DNA of 64,000 nt, taken from Prionace glauca (taxonomy: Eukaryota; Chordata; Chondrichthyes; Carcharhiniformes; Carcharhinidae). Each line of letters starts with the position of its first letter. Within the stretch, counting starts at the first letter, position 1. Below, piece after piece: positions 10,036-22,155 of the stretch. The stretch lies in assembly GCA_037974335.1 (NCBI GenBank), contig CM075761.1, positions 13,939,708 through 14,003,707 on the forward strand, written 5' to 3'. The notes below the pieces were generated by a model that worked only from the letters and a program-made list of their open reading frames with translations, had not been told where the DNA came from and ran no database searches. The position numbers were made by a program, and so were the translations under genes.

Positions 10036-10440
10036 TAGGACACCTCACAACACCAGGTTAGAGTCCAACCAGTTCATTTGATAGTAATCTCACAAGCTTC
10101 TGGAAACGGTGTTCCTTCGTCAGGTGTGTGGAAGGTTCTGATCAGAGAAAGGCATATAAAGACACATACAGTTTCCAGAATACTGATTAGAATGCAAGTC
10201 TTTACAGCTACCTTGATATTCTAGTCTTAAAGATGCAGACAATGTGAGTGGAGATAGAATTAGCACAGGTTAAAGAGATGTGTATTCTCTCCAGACGGGA
10301 CAGTAAGTGAGATTTTACAAGCCCAGGGAGTCAGGGGGTTACAGATCTCCATCTATCAAATAAACTGGTTAGACTCTGACCTGGTGTTGTGAAAATTCTT
10401 ACTGTGTTTACCCCAGTCCAACGCCGGCATCTCTACATCA
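10036..10440. mobile_element. Foldback element FB copy 3
   Basis: It starts TCACAACACCAGGTTAGAG and ends CTCTGACCTGGTGTTGTG..CCAACGCCGGCATCTC, inverted copies of each other. The same element, in the same place in the duplication, is at 30169-30470. Confidence 0.75.
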
Positions 10441-10808
10441 TGACTATTGTCCCAGAACAGGCACCAGAGTGTGCAAACAATGGTATTTTCACACAGATGT
10501 CATTGCACTGTTAATGTAAGCCTACTTGTGTCACTGTTCAATAATGCATAAATAACTCGCTCTTGTCTCGAAGCTTTTGTTTCGAACCATCCTCCACACA
10601 CTGGCGCCTGTTTAGGTACACGGAAGGAAACTTCAGCATGGTCAATGCCCCTAACCAGCATGCTTTTCATACTGTGGGAGGAAAGCGAAACACCCAGAGG
10701 AAATCCAGGTTGAGAAAAGAAGAGCATGCGACTCCACGTAGACAGTCACCCAAGGATGGAATTGAACTCCAGGCCCTGTCTCTGCGAGACAGAGCGAACC
10801 CACTGTGA
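10441..10808. mobile_element. SINE-A tail (+) followed by SINE-A body (-)
   Basis: 10441-10560 holds the plus-strand 3' part (TTGCACTGTTAATGTAAGCC). 10610-10808 holds a minus-strand body ending at a degenerate tRNA head. Both are duplicated at 30471-30845. Confidence 0.7.
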
Positions 10809-10990
10809 ACGGCATGTTTTGCCTGGATGGTACGTAGGAAGCAATACTTTTCACTGAGTTCCTATACACGTGACAACGATAAATCAAATCTAAGTACTTT
10901 ATGATCGGTATGTTGTGCCTGTGCAGCGCACAGCAAACAATACTTTTCAATGTATCCCGATACATATGCCAATAATAAATCGGATCGTGT
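10809..10990 (+). mobile_element. Two tandem L2-type 3' tails
   Basis: Two successive copies of an AATACTTTTCA..ACACGTGACAA..ATAAATC pattern match the 3' end of the L2 copy at 38740-38825. Confidence 0.65.
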
Positions 10991-11034
10991 CAAATCATAC
11001 ACAGCCTAATAAATTTCTGAATGAACGAATTTGT

Positions 11035-11195
11035 TTCTGATAGACAAGGGAATTAAGGATGATGGGGGGAAAGTGGGAAAATGGAACTGAGCCACATCAG
11101 ATCAGCCATGACCTTATTGAATGGCGGGTCAGGCTCGAAGGGCTAGATGGCCTACTACTGCTCCTATTTCTTATGTTCTTATGTTTTTATGTTTA
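11035..11195 (+). mobile_element. CR1-c LINE 3' end
   Basis: The last coding codons (GACAAGGGAATTAAGGATGA) and the tail GGCTCGAAGGGCTAGATGGC with TTCTTATGTTCTTATG. It is shared with copy B (31318-31475), so it predates the duplication. Confidence 0.85.
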
Positions 11196-12590
11196 GGAGA
11201 GTTAAGTTAACCCGTCCGACACTCTCCAGGAAAACTAATTATCAGTCTTAACAGATTTCTGTAGAACCAGTTTGCAATATCTGTTAGGTATGATTTTACG
11301 GCCAAATAAGCTATGTTTAATTTGAGAATGATTGTATGGGTTCGGAAGATGGCGGTTATAGATTATATTGGAATTTATCCAGTAGTGAACAGGCCAACGA
11401 TTTCCAGTTCACAGTTTTATTGTTTATGAAATAAAAGGTGTTTTGGAAATATAATCCATTATGTCAGTAAACAGAAAGTAAACAGAAAACTGACATGCTC
11501 ATTTGAGGAGCCGATTGTGTTTCCAGACGTTTACATTCAAGAGTAAAATGTTTCCACACACAGCCAATGTAACCTGTAAGTAGTTGTGATAACACTGTGC
11601 CTTTAAAAATGTGTTTTCAATCATGTTATTTAGTTGGGGTTTTCAAACAGCTCCTAGCATTGTGTTGGCCCTGCTTTTCTCACTGAGACCAGAGTCCTCT
11701 AATTGTGACTGAAGAAATATAATTGCCATCTGGTTCAGTTTTAATCTGAACTAATGCAGAATCTTCAAGTGATATGATCCTTTTGGAACTACCGGATGGA
11801 GCTTGATCGACAAGTCAGCTGATGCCTGGGGACTTTTTTTCCTTTCACAGAAAATAACAAAGAACAAAGAATGAAGAAGATAGAACAACACAGCACAGGA
11901 ATCAGTCCCTTCGGCCCAACAAGTACACACCGCGATTTTAACATTGTGAGTGCCCTCCTCTACCTATGAGTTTGTCTACACCTATTGAACTCCACAATTA
12001 AGGAATTATAACCAGATTGAGGGACGCCAAATTTAGGGACAATTTGTCCAAGTTTTTAGTTTTGTTGTTCTACAGTAGCCTGAGGTGGGGAGCATCTGCA
12101 GCGCATTTGCCCTTGCTCTGGAGTTGGAAACAATGCGGTGTGTGAGTTACTGTTAGAAGCTGATGGAGGCTGCCATGTCCGAGTCCATTTCTCTCTCCAG
12201 AGGCTTTTTGGAAATTCCTGGGACTCAGAAGCCTCAGCAATTTAATCCAAAATTCAAATGATTGATTCACGCCAGGTGTTAAAAAGCTGAAAATTCAGCA
12301 CCAATTTAATATGCTTATCCTTTGTGCTAAGCCTAGGAAAGCGGGTATGTTTGGGATATGTTGTTTAGATTGGAACTTCATAGAAAGCTGGCTGGTAAAG
12401 TCTATTCTACATCATGTTCGAATTGTGTAATTGGGAAACGTTATGCGAATTCTTTTGGTTTAAATAGAACTGTATTCTTAAATAAACTTTCTTTGATAAA
12501 AATTTCCGTATTGGTTATTTGAATCATACCCAGAATGAAGCCCCTTCTGCTCAACTGTGCCAAATTCAATTGTAAGAACATAGGATTTAA
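11196..12590. other. Duplicated non-coding block, unclassified
   Basis: About 1.4 kb is shared with 31476-32830 at high identity, including AATAAACTTTCTTTGAT near 12480. There is no plausible exon. It may be a non-autonomous repeat but no family could be assigned. A SINE-B fragment is embedded at 11850-12050. Confidence 0.6.
11850..12050 (-). mobile_element. SINE-B 3' part
   Basis: ACAAAGAACAAAG, then AACACAGCACAGGAATC and TTCGGCCCAAC, are the reverse of the SINE-B tail. It is shared with copy B at 32130-32340. Confidence 0.75.
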
Positions 12591-12599
12591 TTTACAGAA

Positions 12600-13920
12600 T
12601 TGTCATCACTGTTAGCCACATATTCCCCCACTGAAATTTTGGTTACCTGACCGGGCTCATTCCCCATTTCTCAGTCCAGTATGGCTCCCTCTCTAGTAGG
12701 ACTGCCAAATTATTGTTCCAAAGAACCTTCCTGGGCATATTTTACAACTTACTCCCCGTCCGGACCCCCAGCCCTAAGGGATTTCCAGCCTATATGAGGG
12801 AAATTAAAGTCTCCCACTACAACCGCCCTATTCTTAACATAGAACATAGAACACTACAGCACAAACAGGCCCTTTGGCCCACAAGTTGCGCCGATCACAT
12901 CTATACCTACCTAGCCATATACCTATCTGTAACTCCCAATCCCATTAGATCCCATATACTCATCGAGAAGCCTTTTAAAAGACCCCAGCGAGTTCGCCTC
13001 TACTACCACCGACGGCAGCCGATTCCACTCACTCACCACCCTCTGAGTGAAAAAATTACCCCTAACATCTCCTCTGTACCAGTTCCCCAGCACCTTAAAT
13101 CTGTGTCCTCTCGTAGCGACCATTTCAGCCCTGGGAAATAGCCTCTGAGAATCCACCGTATCTATTCCTCTCAACATTTTATAAACCTCTATCAGGTCGC
13201 CTCTCAACCTTTGTCTCTCAAGGGAGAAGAGACCTAGCTCCCTCAACCTATCTTCACTAGGCATGCCTCCCAATCCAGGCAACATCCTTGTAATTCTCCT
13301 CTGCACCCTCTCAATAGCTTCCACATCCTTCCTGTAGTGAGGCGACAAGATTTTTCTCTAAACCTGTCCAGAATCTTCTTAAATATCCGTTCCACAACTT
13401 TCTGTTGGCTGTTGGGAGGCCTGTAGTATAACCCCAGCAAAGTGACTGCGCCCTTCCTGTTTCTGAGCTCTACCCAAAGTGTTTTGTTACATTATCCTTC
13501 CAAATTGTCCACCCTCTGTACCGCCTTAATGTGCCCCCCCCCCCCCCCACCACCTCTTCTGTCCCCTCCACTATCTCGCCTAAAGCACTTATGTCCCGGA
13601 ATATCCAGCTGCCAATCCTGTCCTTCTTTTAACCAAGTCTCTGTCACTGCAACCACACCCAGGTTCCGCTCCTGTATTAAAGCGTTAAGTTCACCTCCCT
13701 TGCCTATTCGCTCCTTGCATTTAAGCAGATGCACTCCAGACCTCCAGGACCACTGAGTTCATCCTCCCCGAGATTGCTCTTCCTCTTAGGTAGACTTGTC
13801 TTGGCCTTATGCCCGCACCCATCACCCCCAACCCCCAGTCTCTGCACTTGCTGACATGTCCTGATCCCCACCTCTGCAGAATTCTTTACAGTTTTGATGT
13901 ATTTCTCTGAGGAACAATGT
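12600..13920 (-). mobile_element. CR1-type LINE, endonuclease domain fragment
   Basis: Minus-strand frames read VVAVTETWLKEGQDWQLDIPG (13492-13734), MLGLYYRPPNSQQKVVERIF (near 13440) and GDFNFPHIDWK-type sequence (12780-12820), all parts of an APE-type endonuclease. It is interrupted at 12836-13345 by a CR1-a copy. The copy-B homologue (32840-33137) keeps only the 3' part. Confidence 0.78.
12836..13345 (-). mobile_element. CR1-a LINE 3' end, present only in copy A
   Basis: It encodes the last 141 residues of ORF2p (12923-13348) with no stop and has the tail at 12836-12860. In copy B the same point reads straight through (CCACCCTATTTTTCTCTAAA), so the insertion followed the duplication. Confidence 0.9.
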
Positions 13921-13924
13921 CCTT

Positions 13925-16228
13925 CCTACAGAGGGAGAAAAACGAAGGTTATCCACGCTGATTCCTGGGATATTAGATCTGTCGTACGAGGAGAGATGAG
14001 TCAGATAAGATTATATTCAATGGAGATGAGAAGTCTGAAAGGGAACGTCGTAGAAACGTACAGAATTCTGACAGGGTTAGACTGGGCAGATTCGTAAAGA
14101 ATGTTCCCTATGTGGGGGGAGGGGGGAGTACAGGACAGGAGTCCACATTTAAGAATAGGGGAGTAAACGTAATTGGACTGAGATGGGGAGAAACTTCTTC
14201 ACCCAAAGAGTGGTGAATCTGGGGAATTCACGGGCAGAGAAAGCAGTTTTGTGATTTCAAGATGAAATTATATATAGCTTTTGGGGCTGAAGGGATCAAG
14301 AAATATAGAACATAGAACATTACAGCGCAGAACAGGCCCTTCGGCCCACGATGTTGCGCCGACCAGTTACAAAACAATGACCCACTAGCCTAAACCAATC
14401 CAATTTCGTCCATAAACCTATCCACAGATCTCTTAAACGCCCCCAAACTAGGCGCATTTACAACTGCAGCTGGCAGGGCATTCCAGACCCTCACCACCCT
14501 CTGGGTAAAGAACCTACCCCTGACATCAGTCCTATAACTACCCCCCCTTAATTTAAAGTCGTGCCCCCTCGTGCTAGCTTCCTCCATCCTAGGAAAAAGG
14601 CTATCACTATCTACCCTGTCTAAACCTCTAATCATCTTATATATTTCAATAAGTTCTCCTCTTAGCCGCCTTCTTTCCAGCGAAAACAACCCCAAATCTC
14701 TCAGTCTCTCCTCATAGGATCTCCCCTCCATACCAGGCAACATCCTGGTAAACCTCTTCTGCACCCTCTCCAAAGCCTCTACATCCTTCCTGCAATGTGG
14801 GGACCAGAACTGCACACAAAACTCCAAGTGCGGCCGCACCAGAGATGTGTACAGTTGCATCATGACGCTGCGACTCCTAAATTCAATCCCCCTACCAATA
14901 AACGCCAAGACACCGTATGCCTTCTTAACAACCTTATCTACTTGATTCCCAACTTTCAGGGATCTATGTACACATACACCTAGATCCCTCTGCTCCTCCA
15001 CACTATTCAAAGTCGTCCCGTTAGCCCTATACTCAACATATCTGTTATTCCTACCGAAATGAATTACCTCACACTTCTCCACATTAAACTCCATCCGCCA
15101 CCTCGCAGCCCAGCTCTGCAACCTTTCTAAGTCACCCTGCAAACTATGACACCCTTCCTCACAATCTACTACACCTCCGACTTTGGTGTCATCAGCAAAC
15201 TTACTAATCCACCCAACTATACCCTCATCCAGATCATTAATAAAAATTACAAACAGCAGTGGCCCTAAAACAGATCCTTGAGGCACACCACTTGTAACCG
15301 AACTCCATGACGAATATTTACCATCAACCACCACTCTCTGTCTCCTATCTGCTAGCCAATTCCTGATTCAATTACCTAGATCACCCCCAATCCCATACAT
15401 CTGCATTTTCTGCAGAAGCCTACCATGGTGAACCTTATCAAACGCCTTGCTAAAATCCATATACACCACATCAACTGCCTTACCCCTATCCCCCTCTTTG
15501 GTCACTTTCTCAAAGAACTCGATAAGGTTAGTAAGGCACGACCTAACCGCTACAAAACCATGCTGACTGTCTCTAATCAATTCATTACTCTCCAAATAAC
15601 TATAAATCCTGTCTCTAATAATCCTTTCCAAAACCTTACTCACCACAGAAGTAAGACTCACCGGTCTATAATTCCCAGTGAAGTCTCTTCTCCCCTTCGT
15701 AAACAATGGGACAACATTTGCTGTCCTCCAATCTTCCGGTACGATACCAGAGACCAACGACAACCTGAAGATCAGAGCCAGAGGCTTCGCAATCACCTCT
15801 CTTGCCTCCCAAAGAATCCTAGGGTAAATCCCATCTGGACCAGGGGACTTATCTATTTTCAAACGCTCTAAAATATCCAGCACATCCCCCGTATCAACTG
15901 CAATACTATCTATTTTACACCCCTGCACCCCAGTGTCCTCCTCAGCTACATTCATGTCCCCTTGCGTAAACACCAAAGAGAAATATTGGTTCAATGCATC
16001 TCCAATCTCCTCCGGTTCCACACACAACTTCCCTCTACTGTCTGTAACTGGCCCTAATCTTGCACTAACCAACCTTCTGTTCTTGACATACCTGTAAAAA
16101 AGACGAAAGGGGGTCAGAATACTGAATTTCATGATCAGCTGAGGTCAGGATGAATGGCAGAGCAGGTTTGACGGGCCGAATGGCCCACACCTACTTCTAG
16201 TTTCTATGTTTCTATGTTCCTTTGTTTC
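13925..16228 (+). mobile_element. Old CR1-type LINE 3' end, split by CR1-b
   Basis: 13925-14302 has GAGGAGAGATGAGTCAG, CTTCTTCACCCAAAGAGTGG and the usual C-terminal layout. 16112-16228 has the tail GGGCCGAATGGCCCAC with TTCTATGTTTCTATGTTCC. The matching unsplit tail in copy B is 33138-33290. Confidence 0.7.
14309..16096 (-). mobile_element. CR1-b LINE with most of the reverse transcriptase
   Basis: The minus frames 15368-16132 and 14390-15334 are contiguous apart from one TGA replacing Trp in GDLGN(W)IRNW. Together they cover the pre-RT region (YVKNRRLVSARLGPV), [86 protein letters not shown], the thumb and the C-terminal FFTQRVVRVWNALP. The endonuclease and ORF1 are absent through 5' truncation. 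The tail is at 14309-14350. It is missing from copy B. Confidence 0.92.
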
Positions 16229-16234
16229 GAGATA

Positions 16235-16575
16235 GTTACAATTAGCGGGAAATAAAGACTTGCCTGGTTGGACACTCGCTCGAAAGTCTTCTCTCTTCTG
16301 GGAGAAAATAATTTCCATTGTCAAAGCAGTTCCATGTGGTTTCAATTCTGTGGTCCATAACAGAAGATGATGCGAGCTGCTGGGGATTCCATGTGGAAAC
16401 TCATACACAGGGTCACCTGTGTGAAAAGAATACCCAACGCAGCAAGTAATAGGCCTGGCAAAGCCTTTCCACAACCATCGGTTCAGCCCAGAAACTCTGC
16501 AGTCCCGCCGCATCCAGCTCTGAATGGTGGCGGACAATTAAACAACTCAGTGCAAGAGGAGGCCCCCAAGATTCT
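16235..16575. other. Duplicated block matching the 3' flank of the GPCR gene
   Basis: It is nearly identical to 33297-33637. In copy B this sequence runs up to within about 15 bp of the GPCR stop codon. In copy A the similarity stops at CAAGAGGAGGCCCCCAA and no GPCR exon follows. Confidence 0.8.
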
Positions 16576-16756
16576 GAGGAAATCACATAGATGTGGACCG
16601 ATAAAGTTCAGAATAATTCCAAACCACGCCCCTGACGGATGTTTGGAAGAGTTTTCCTTCAGTATATTTGTTCCGGGAGACAGAACAGGCAGCGAGACTC
16701 CCCCTCCCTAACCCACTGTGCCTGCAGTCAGGCAGCGAGACTCCCCCTCCCTACCC
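16576..16756 (+). repeat. Short tandem duplication GGCAGCGAGACTCCCCCTCC
   Basis: The segment at about 16688-16713 is repeated at 16732-16756. The rest of the interval is unassigned. Confidence 0.6.
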
Positions 16757-17489
16757 TACTATCCCTCTCAACATTTTATCAACCTCTATCAGGTCGCCTC
16801 TCAACCTTCGTCTCTCCAGGGAGAAGAGTCCCAGCTCCCTCAACCTATCCTCATAAGGCATGCCTCCCAATCCAGGCAACATCCTTGTAAATCTCCTCTG
16901 TACCCTTTCAAAAGCTTCCACATCCGTCCTATACTGAGGTGACCAGAACTGTGCACAGTACTCCAAGTGGGGTCTGACAAGGGTCTTATAAAGTTGCAGC
17001 ATTATACTCCCGACTCCTAAACTGAACCCCTCGATTAATGAAGGCCAGTACACCATACGCCTTCTTGACCACATCCTCCACCTGCGAGGCCCATTTAAGA
17101 GTCCTGTGGACCCGGACCCCAGGATCCCTCTGCTCTTCAACACTAATAAAACTCCGACTCTTGATATTGTACTCCTGCATCCATTGGATCTGCCAAAATG
17201 GACCACTACACATTTATCCGCTTTGAAGTCCATCTGCCAATTCTCCGCCCAGTCTTGCATCCTATCTATGTCACGCTGCAACTTCCGACATCCCTCTAGA
17301 CCATCCACAACACCACCAACCTTTGTATCATCAGCGAACTTACTAACCCATCCCTCCACTTCCACATCCAGGTCATTGATGAAATTGACAAACAGCAAGG
17401 GCCCTAGAACAGATCCCTGGGGCACTCCACTGGTGACTGACCTCCATTCAGAGGAAGACCCATCCACAACCACTCTCTGCCTTCTGCAG
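16757..17489 (-). mobile_element. CR1-a LINE internal fragment
   Basis: The minus strand covers [51 protein letters not shown] and on to RRRLRGDLIEV. It lacks both the 3' tail (cut at 16757) and the 5' part. There is one frame change near 17000-17200. Confidence 0.85.
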
Positions 17490-18052
17490 TACTGTGTGCA
17501 GTTTTGGTCGCCGCACTTGCGCAAGGATATTTTGGCCTTGGAGGGAGTGCAGAGGAGATTCACTAGGCTGATACTGGAGATGAGGGGTTTGGCCTATGAA
17601 GAGAGACTAAATAGACTGGGTCTGTACTCGTTGGAGTTTTGAAGGATGAGGGGGGATTTTATAGAGACGTATAAGATAATGGAAGGGATGGGTAGGGTAG
17701 AGGTAGAGAGATTCTTCCCGCTTAGAAAGGACAGTAGGACTAGAGGGCACAGCCTCAAGATAAGAGGGGGGGGCAGTTTAGATTGGAGTTGAGGAGGAAC
17801 TTCTTCACTCAAAGGTTGGTTAATCTGTGGAATTTTCTGCCCGTTGAAGTGGTGGAGGCTGCCTCGCTAAATATATTTAAGTCACGGGTAGATAGATTTC
17901 TGATTGACAAGGGAATTAAGGGTTATGTGGAGAAAGCGAGAAAGTGGAACCGATCCACTTCAGATCAGCCATGATCTTACTGAATGGCGGGGCAGGCCCA
18001 AAGGTCTAGAAGGCCTCCTCCTGCTGCTTTTCCTTATGTTCCTATGTTTTTA
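17490..18052 (+). mobile_element. CR1-c LINE 3' end joined head-to-head to CR1-a
   Basis: It begins YCVQFWSPHLRKDILALEGV and goes through RFTRLILEMRGLAYEERLNR to NFFTQRLVNLWNFLPVEVV. It has a TGA after SLEF at 17641, a frame change in the G-run near 17770, and a tail to 18052. The junction with the minus-strand CR1-a falls at 17489. Confidence 0.85.
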
Positions 18053-18267
18053 TGGCCATTTAGCCCGACGTTTTTTTCTTCTAATGCCAGGAGTGATGAG
18101 GCCTTGACTGTTTCCAGATCGTACGTAGGGAATGAAAAGGTGCGTTTTATTTCCCATAATGCGTGATTATTTTTCCCTACCTTTTCACCCAAGGTTCAAA
18201 GTTCGTAATGATTACATGGCTCTAGAAAAAAAAATCTGCAACGCTAGCAGCATTCGTGGAGACGGGA

Positions 18268-18735
18268 ATAGAACATAGAACATAGAACAGTGCAGCACAG
18301 TACAGGCCCTTCGGCCCTCAATGTTGTGCCAAGCTATGTCCAAACCCAAGATCAATCTATCATTCTGGTGTGCTCCATGTGCCTCTCCAGTAACCGCTTG
18401 AAAGTTCCTTAATTGTCTGACTCCACTATCACAGCAGGCAGTCTATTCCACACCCCAACTACTCTGAGTGAAGAATGTACCTTGGACATCCCTCCTATAT
18501 CTCCCACCTTGAAACTTGTAGTCATGTCCGTTCGTAATAGCTACATCCACTCGAGGAAATAGTCTCTACACGCCCACTCTATCAATCTCCCTCATCATCT
18601 TATAAACCTCTATTAAGTCGCCTCTCATGTCTTCCGCTCTAAAGAGAAAAGTCACAGCTCTCTTTCCTCATAAGACCTACCCTCCAACCCAGGCAGCATC
18701 CTGGTAAATCTCCTCTACACTTTCCCTCAACCTTT
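18268..18735 (-). mobile_element. CR1-type LINE 3' end, older subfamily
   Basis: It has the tail GAACATAGAACATAGAACAG and CAGTACAGGCCCTTCGGCC, followed by a diverged C-terminal region (TTCTTCACTCAGAGTAGTT on the minus strand). Confidence 0.75.
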
Positions 18736-19321
18736 CCTCATTTCGAACCCTTGGGATATTTCTTCAGACCTAATTTAAATCATTTGCTGAAATCTCCAGT
18801 CCATCCAGCTGGCTCGGTTTTCCTGCCCCGTCATAAGCAGCGCACCCCTGTCCATTTCCCCTACCTCCACAACAATGGGATGCGGCCCGTTGTTGAACTT
18901 TGTGTCAACCTGGTTTCCGGTCAGTTGCACCACTCCGCCGCCGTGGAGGTTTTTTTTGACGTCGGTGGCACCGGAAGATGCAGCCGTGGCTGGGGGCTGC
19001 GGGGTGGGACGGGGCGCAGGGGACCGACAGGGATGTCCCGCCAAGGAAGCGAAATATTAACTTGGGAGCCTCCGCATCCAATTAGGAAGTTGATTTGTTT
19101 TTTCACGCAATGGGAGTCAAATTTTGGAACACTGTCCCCGGGGTAAAACAAAAGCTGATCAGGCCAGTTAACAGTTGGAATGTACAAAACTGAGATGGGT
19201 AGATTTATATGTGGGTCAATATTTAGGAATATTAAAAAATGGTGGGATCTTGTGGGCTAAAATACATGCTAGCCTTAATCTAGTTGAATAGAGTGAGGGG
19301 CTCAATGGCCTCACCTATCCA
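18736..19321. other. No recognised gene
   Basis: A GC-rich stretch lies at 18940-19040. Opposed open frames exist there but show no family pattern. 19080-19260 has a degenerate LINE 3' look (TTTTTCACGCAATGGGAGTC). Confidence 0.35.
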
Positions 19322-19432
19322 TAAGCATAGATGAGGGTCATGGGTGGAGAGGTGACTAGTAATGTTAAAATGGCGGCGCGGGCTCGTTGGGCCGAAGGGC
19401 CTGTTTCCCGGGCTGTTTTTGTTCTTTGTTCT
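19322..19432 (+). mobile_element. SINE-B 3' part
   Basis: AATGTTAAAATGGCGGCGCG, then GGGCCGAAGGGCCTGTTTCC and TTCTTTGTTCT, match the 3' end of the SINE-B copy at 57490-57825. Confidence 0.8.
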
Positions 19433-20344
19433 ATCCCTACAATAATGATGCAGAGTACATTGACAGATCACTTTTCATCCACAGACTGCATATGCTGGTC
19501 TGGCCTACAGTGAAAATCCAACACGCTAGTTCGAGAGGAGCGATAGAGAAAGAGAGGGAGAGAAGAGTGTGTTTCCTCTATATCTAGTGTCGAAACATTC
19601 CTCTTGGTGCACGGTAAACTTTGAAGGTACAACTGGAGCAAATTCGGGCGGACTGGCGGCTCAATGTTGTGATGGCGCCCAAAGCGGAAAACATACTTTC
19701 CTGTAATGTCCGCCATTCCACAATAAAATATGCCCCGCAGCACAATTTCACCCCTTTGTGCTTTTCTAATTCCTGATGTCGTTTTCTTACAATTCTATTC
19801 TCCGTTGACTATGGTAAATATGCAATAAACAATTCAAAATGTATCTGTATCCGAGTTACCAATTGATCGAAACTCGTTTGGAATGTAAACTGCATGATCC
19901 CAGATTACATTTGGGTTCAGCCCAAACGCGCTTCCGGTCGCTCTTTGGCTAATTACCAAAGACATGTTTTGCAGTGAATGTGTGTGCGTTTGGAAATGGG
20001 TAAAGAACTGACGGGGCGTTTGAGTTTGGGATTCTGGCTGGATTAATTAAAAATGCAGATGGAGAACATTCCTGAACTTGTTGTGCAGGGGTAATGAACA
20101 CATTTATTGCTGAGACAAAATCATTTCCAATCCATGTTCGCTTTGGATATCGTCGCTCCGTGGATTTTACAGAATCGGATCAGAGAACCATACCCATGGA
20201 CAACAGAGGAAGAACCTGTTGGCTGTTTCAATCTGTACTTTCGTTCCACATTTTATTTATCACGGCATGAACAATAGGCTTATTTCTCTTTTATCAGCGA
20301 TTACAATTACTTTCCTTCCCCCCTGTGCATGCAAACAGTAGGAA
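19433..20344. other. No recognised feature
   Basis: About 900 bp of apparently single-copy sequence without a supported exon or repeat. Confidence 0.4.
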
Positions 20345-21531
20345 GCCAAAGAGGTGGATAGGGGTAAGGCAGTTGATGTGGTGTATATGGATTTTAGCAA
20401 GGCGTTTGATAAGGTTCACCATGGTAGGCTTCTGCAGAAAATGCAGATGTATGGGATTGGGGGTGATCTAGGTAATTAGATCAGGAATTAGCTAGCAGAT
20501 AGGAGACAGAGGGTGGTGGTTGATGGTAAATATTCGTCATAGAGTTCGGTTACGAGTGGTGTGCCTCAAGGATCTGTTTTAGGGCCACTGCTGTTTGTAA
20601 TTTTTATTAATGATCTGGATGAGGGTATAGTTGGGTGGATTAGTAAGTTTGCTGATGACACCAAAGTCGGAGGTGTGGTAGATTGTGAGGAAGGGTGTCA
20701 TAGTTTGCAGGGTGACTTAGGAAAGTTGCAGAGCTGGGCTGCGAGATGGCAGATGGAGTTTAATGTGGAGAAGTGTGAGGTAATTCATTTCGGTAGGAAT
20801 AACAGATGTGTTGAGTATAGGGCAAACGGGAGGACTTTGAATAGTGTGGAGGAGCAGAGGGATCTAGGTGTATGTGTACATAGATCCCTGAAAGTTGGGA
20901 ATCAAGTAGATAAGGTTGTTAAGAAGGCATACGGTGTCTTGGCGTTTATTGGTAGGGGGATTGAATTTAGGAGTCGCAACGTCATGATGTACGCAACTCT
21001 GGTGCGGCCGCACTTGGAGTTTTGTGTGCAGTTCTGGTCCCCACATTACAGGAAGGATGTGGAGGCTTTGGAGAGGGTGCAGAGGAGGTTTACCAGGATG
21101 TTGCCTGGTATGGAGGGGAGATCCTACGAGGAGAGACTGAGAGATTTGGGGTTGTTTTCGCTGGAAAGAAGGCGGCTAATTGAAACATATAAGATGATTA
21201 GAGGTTTAGACAGGGTAGATAGTGATAGCCTTTTTCCTAGGATGGAGAAAGCTAGCACAAGGGGGCACGACTTTAAATTAAGGGGAGGTAGTTATAGGAC
21301 TGATGTCAGGGATAGGTTCTTTACCCAGAGGGTGGTGAGGGACTGGAATGCCCTGCCAGCTGCAGTTGTAAATGCGCCTAGTTTGGGGGCGTTTAAGAGA
21401 TCTGTGGATAGTTTATGGACGAAAAGGGATTGGTTTAGGCTAGTGGGTCATTGTTTTGTAACTGGTCGGCGCAACATCGTGGGCCGAAGGGCCTGTTCTG
21501 CGCTGTAATGTTCTATGTTCTATGTTCTATG
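20345..21531 (+). mobile_element. CR1-b LINE, 3' half of RT
   Basis: It begins in the RT finger/palm region (VDVVYMDFSKAFDKVHH). Three Trp codons (TGG) near 20478, 20490 and 20541 are TAG. From 20561 a 315-residue frame runs through FADDTKVGG to the C-terminus. Small losses occur near 20990 (VMM-YATL) and 21179 (RRR-LIETYK), and there is a frame change close to the end. The tail is at 21480-21531. Confidence 0.9.
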
Positions 21532-21691
21532 AAACCATTCAACACTTTGGTGAGCTAATTTCCGCCAACCTGGAAGAATATCTTAACTCCATCCACTCCG
21601 CTGGTATCCATAAATCTATCCAGTTAGCAAAAGACAATCTATCAATTTCTGTTTTGACAGTTTCATTTTAGCCCTGGCCTCAGCAGTTATT

Positions 21692-22155
21692 TAGAACATA
21701 GAACATAGAAAACTACAGCACAAACAGGCCCTTTGGCCCACAAGTTGCGCCGATCATATCCCCAACTACTAGGCCTGTCTATAACCCTCAATCCCATTAA
21801 ATCCCATGTACTCATCCAGAATTCTCTTAAAAGACCCCAACGAGTTCGACTCCATCAGCACTGACGGCAGCCGATTCCACTCACCCACCGCCCTCTGAGT
21901 GAAAATCTTACCCCGGACATCTCCTCTGTACCTGCTCCCCAGCACCTTAAACCTGTGTCCTCTCGTAGCGACCATTTCAGCCCTGGGAAATAGCCTCCGA
22001 GAATCCACCCTATCTATACCTCTCAACTTCTTCTGAACCTCTATCAGGTCACCTCTCACCCTTCATCTCTCCAGGGAGAAAAGATGGAATTCCCTCAACC
22101 TATTCTCATAAGGCAGCAATCCAGGCAGCATCCTTGTAAATTTTCTCTGTAATCT
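21692..22155 (-). mobile_element. CR1-a-like LINE 3' end, older variant
   Basis: The minus frame 21769-22059 reads VDSRRLFPRAEMVATRGHRF and IFTQRAVGEWNRLPSVLMES. It is more diverged than other CR1-a copies. The tail lies at 21692-21740. Confidence 0.82.

Noticed and set aside
16145-16537. 130-codon minus-strand frame also open at 33212-33604
   Set aside because: Conservation is explained by the recent segmental duplication, and its C-terminal part is reversed old LINE tail; no domain or splice context.
18769-19060. Opposed GC-rich frames at 18775-19146
   Set aside because: Overlapping frames in several phases from base composition; no known domain.
20345-21531. Treating all G-to-A differences as deaminase editing
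   Set aside because: Several are shared with the CR1-b at 14309-16096 and so are subfamily markers; only the private ones are kept as a finding.
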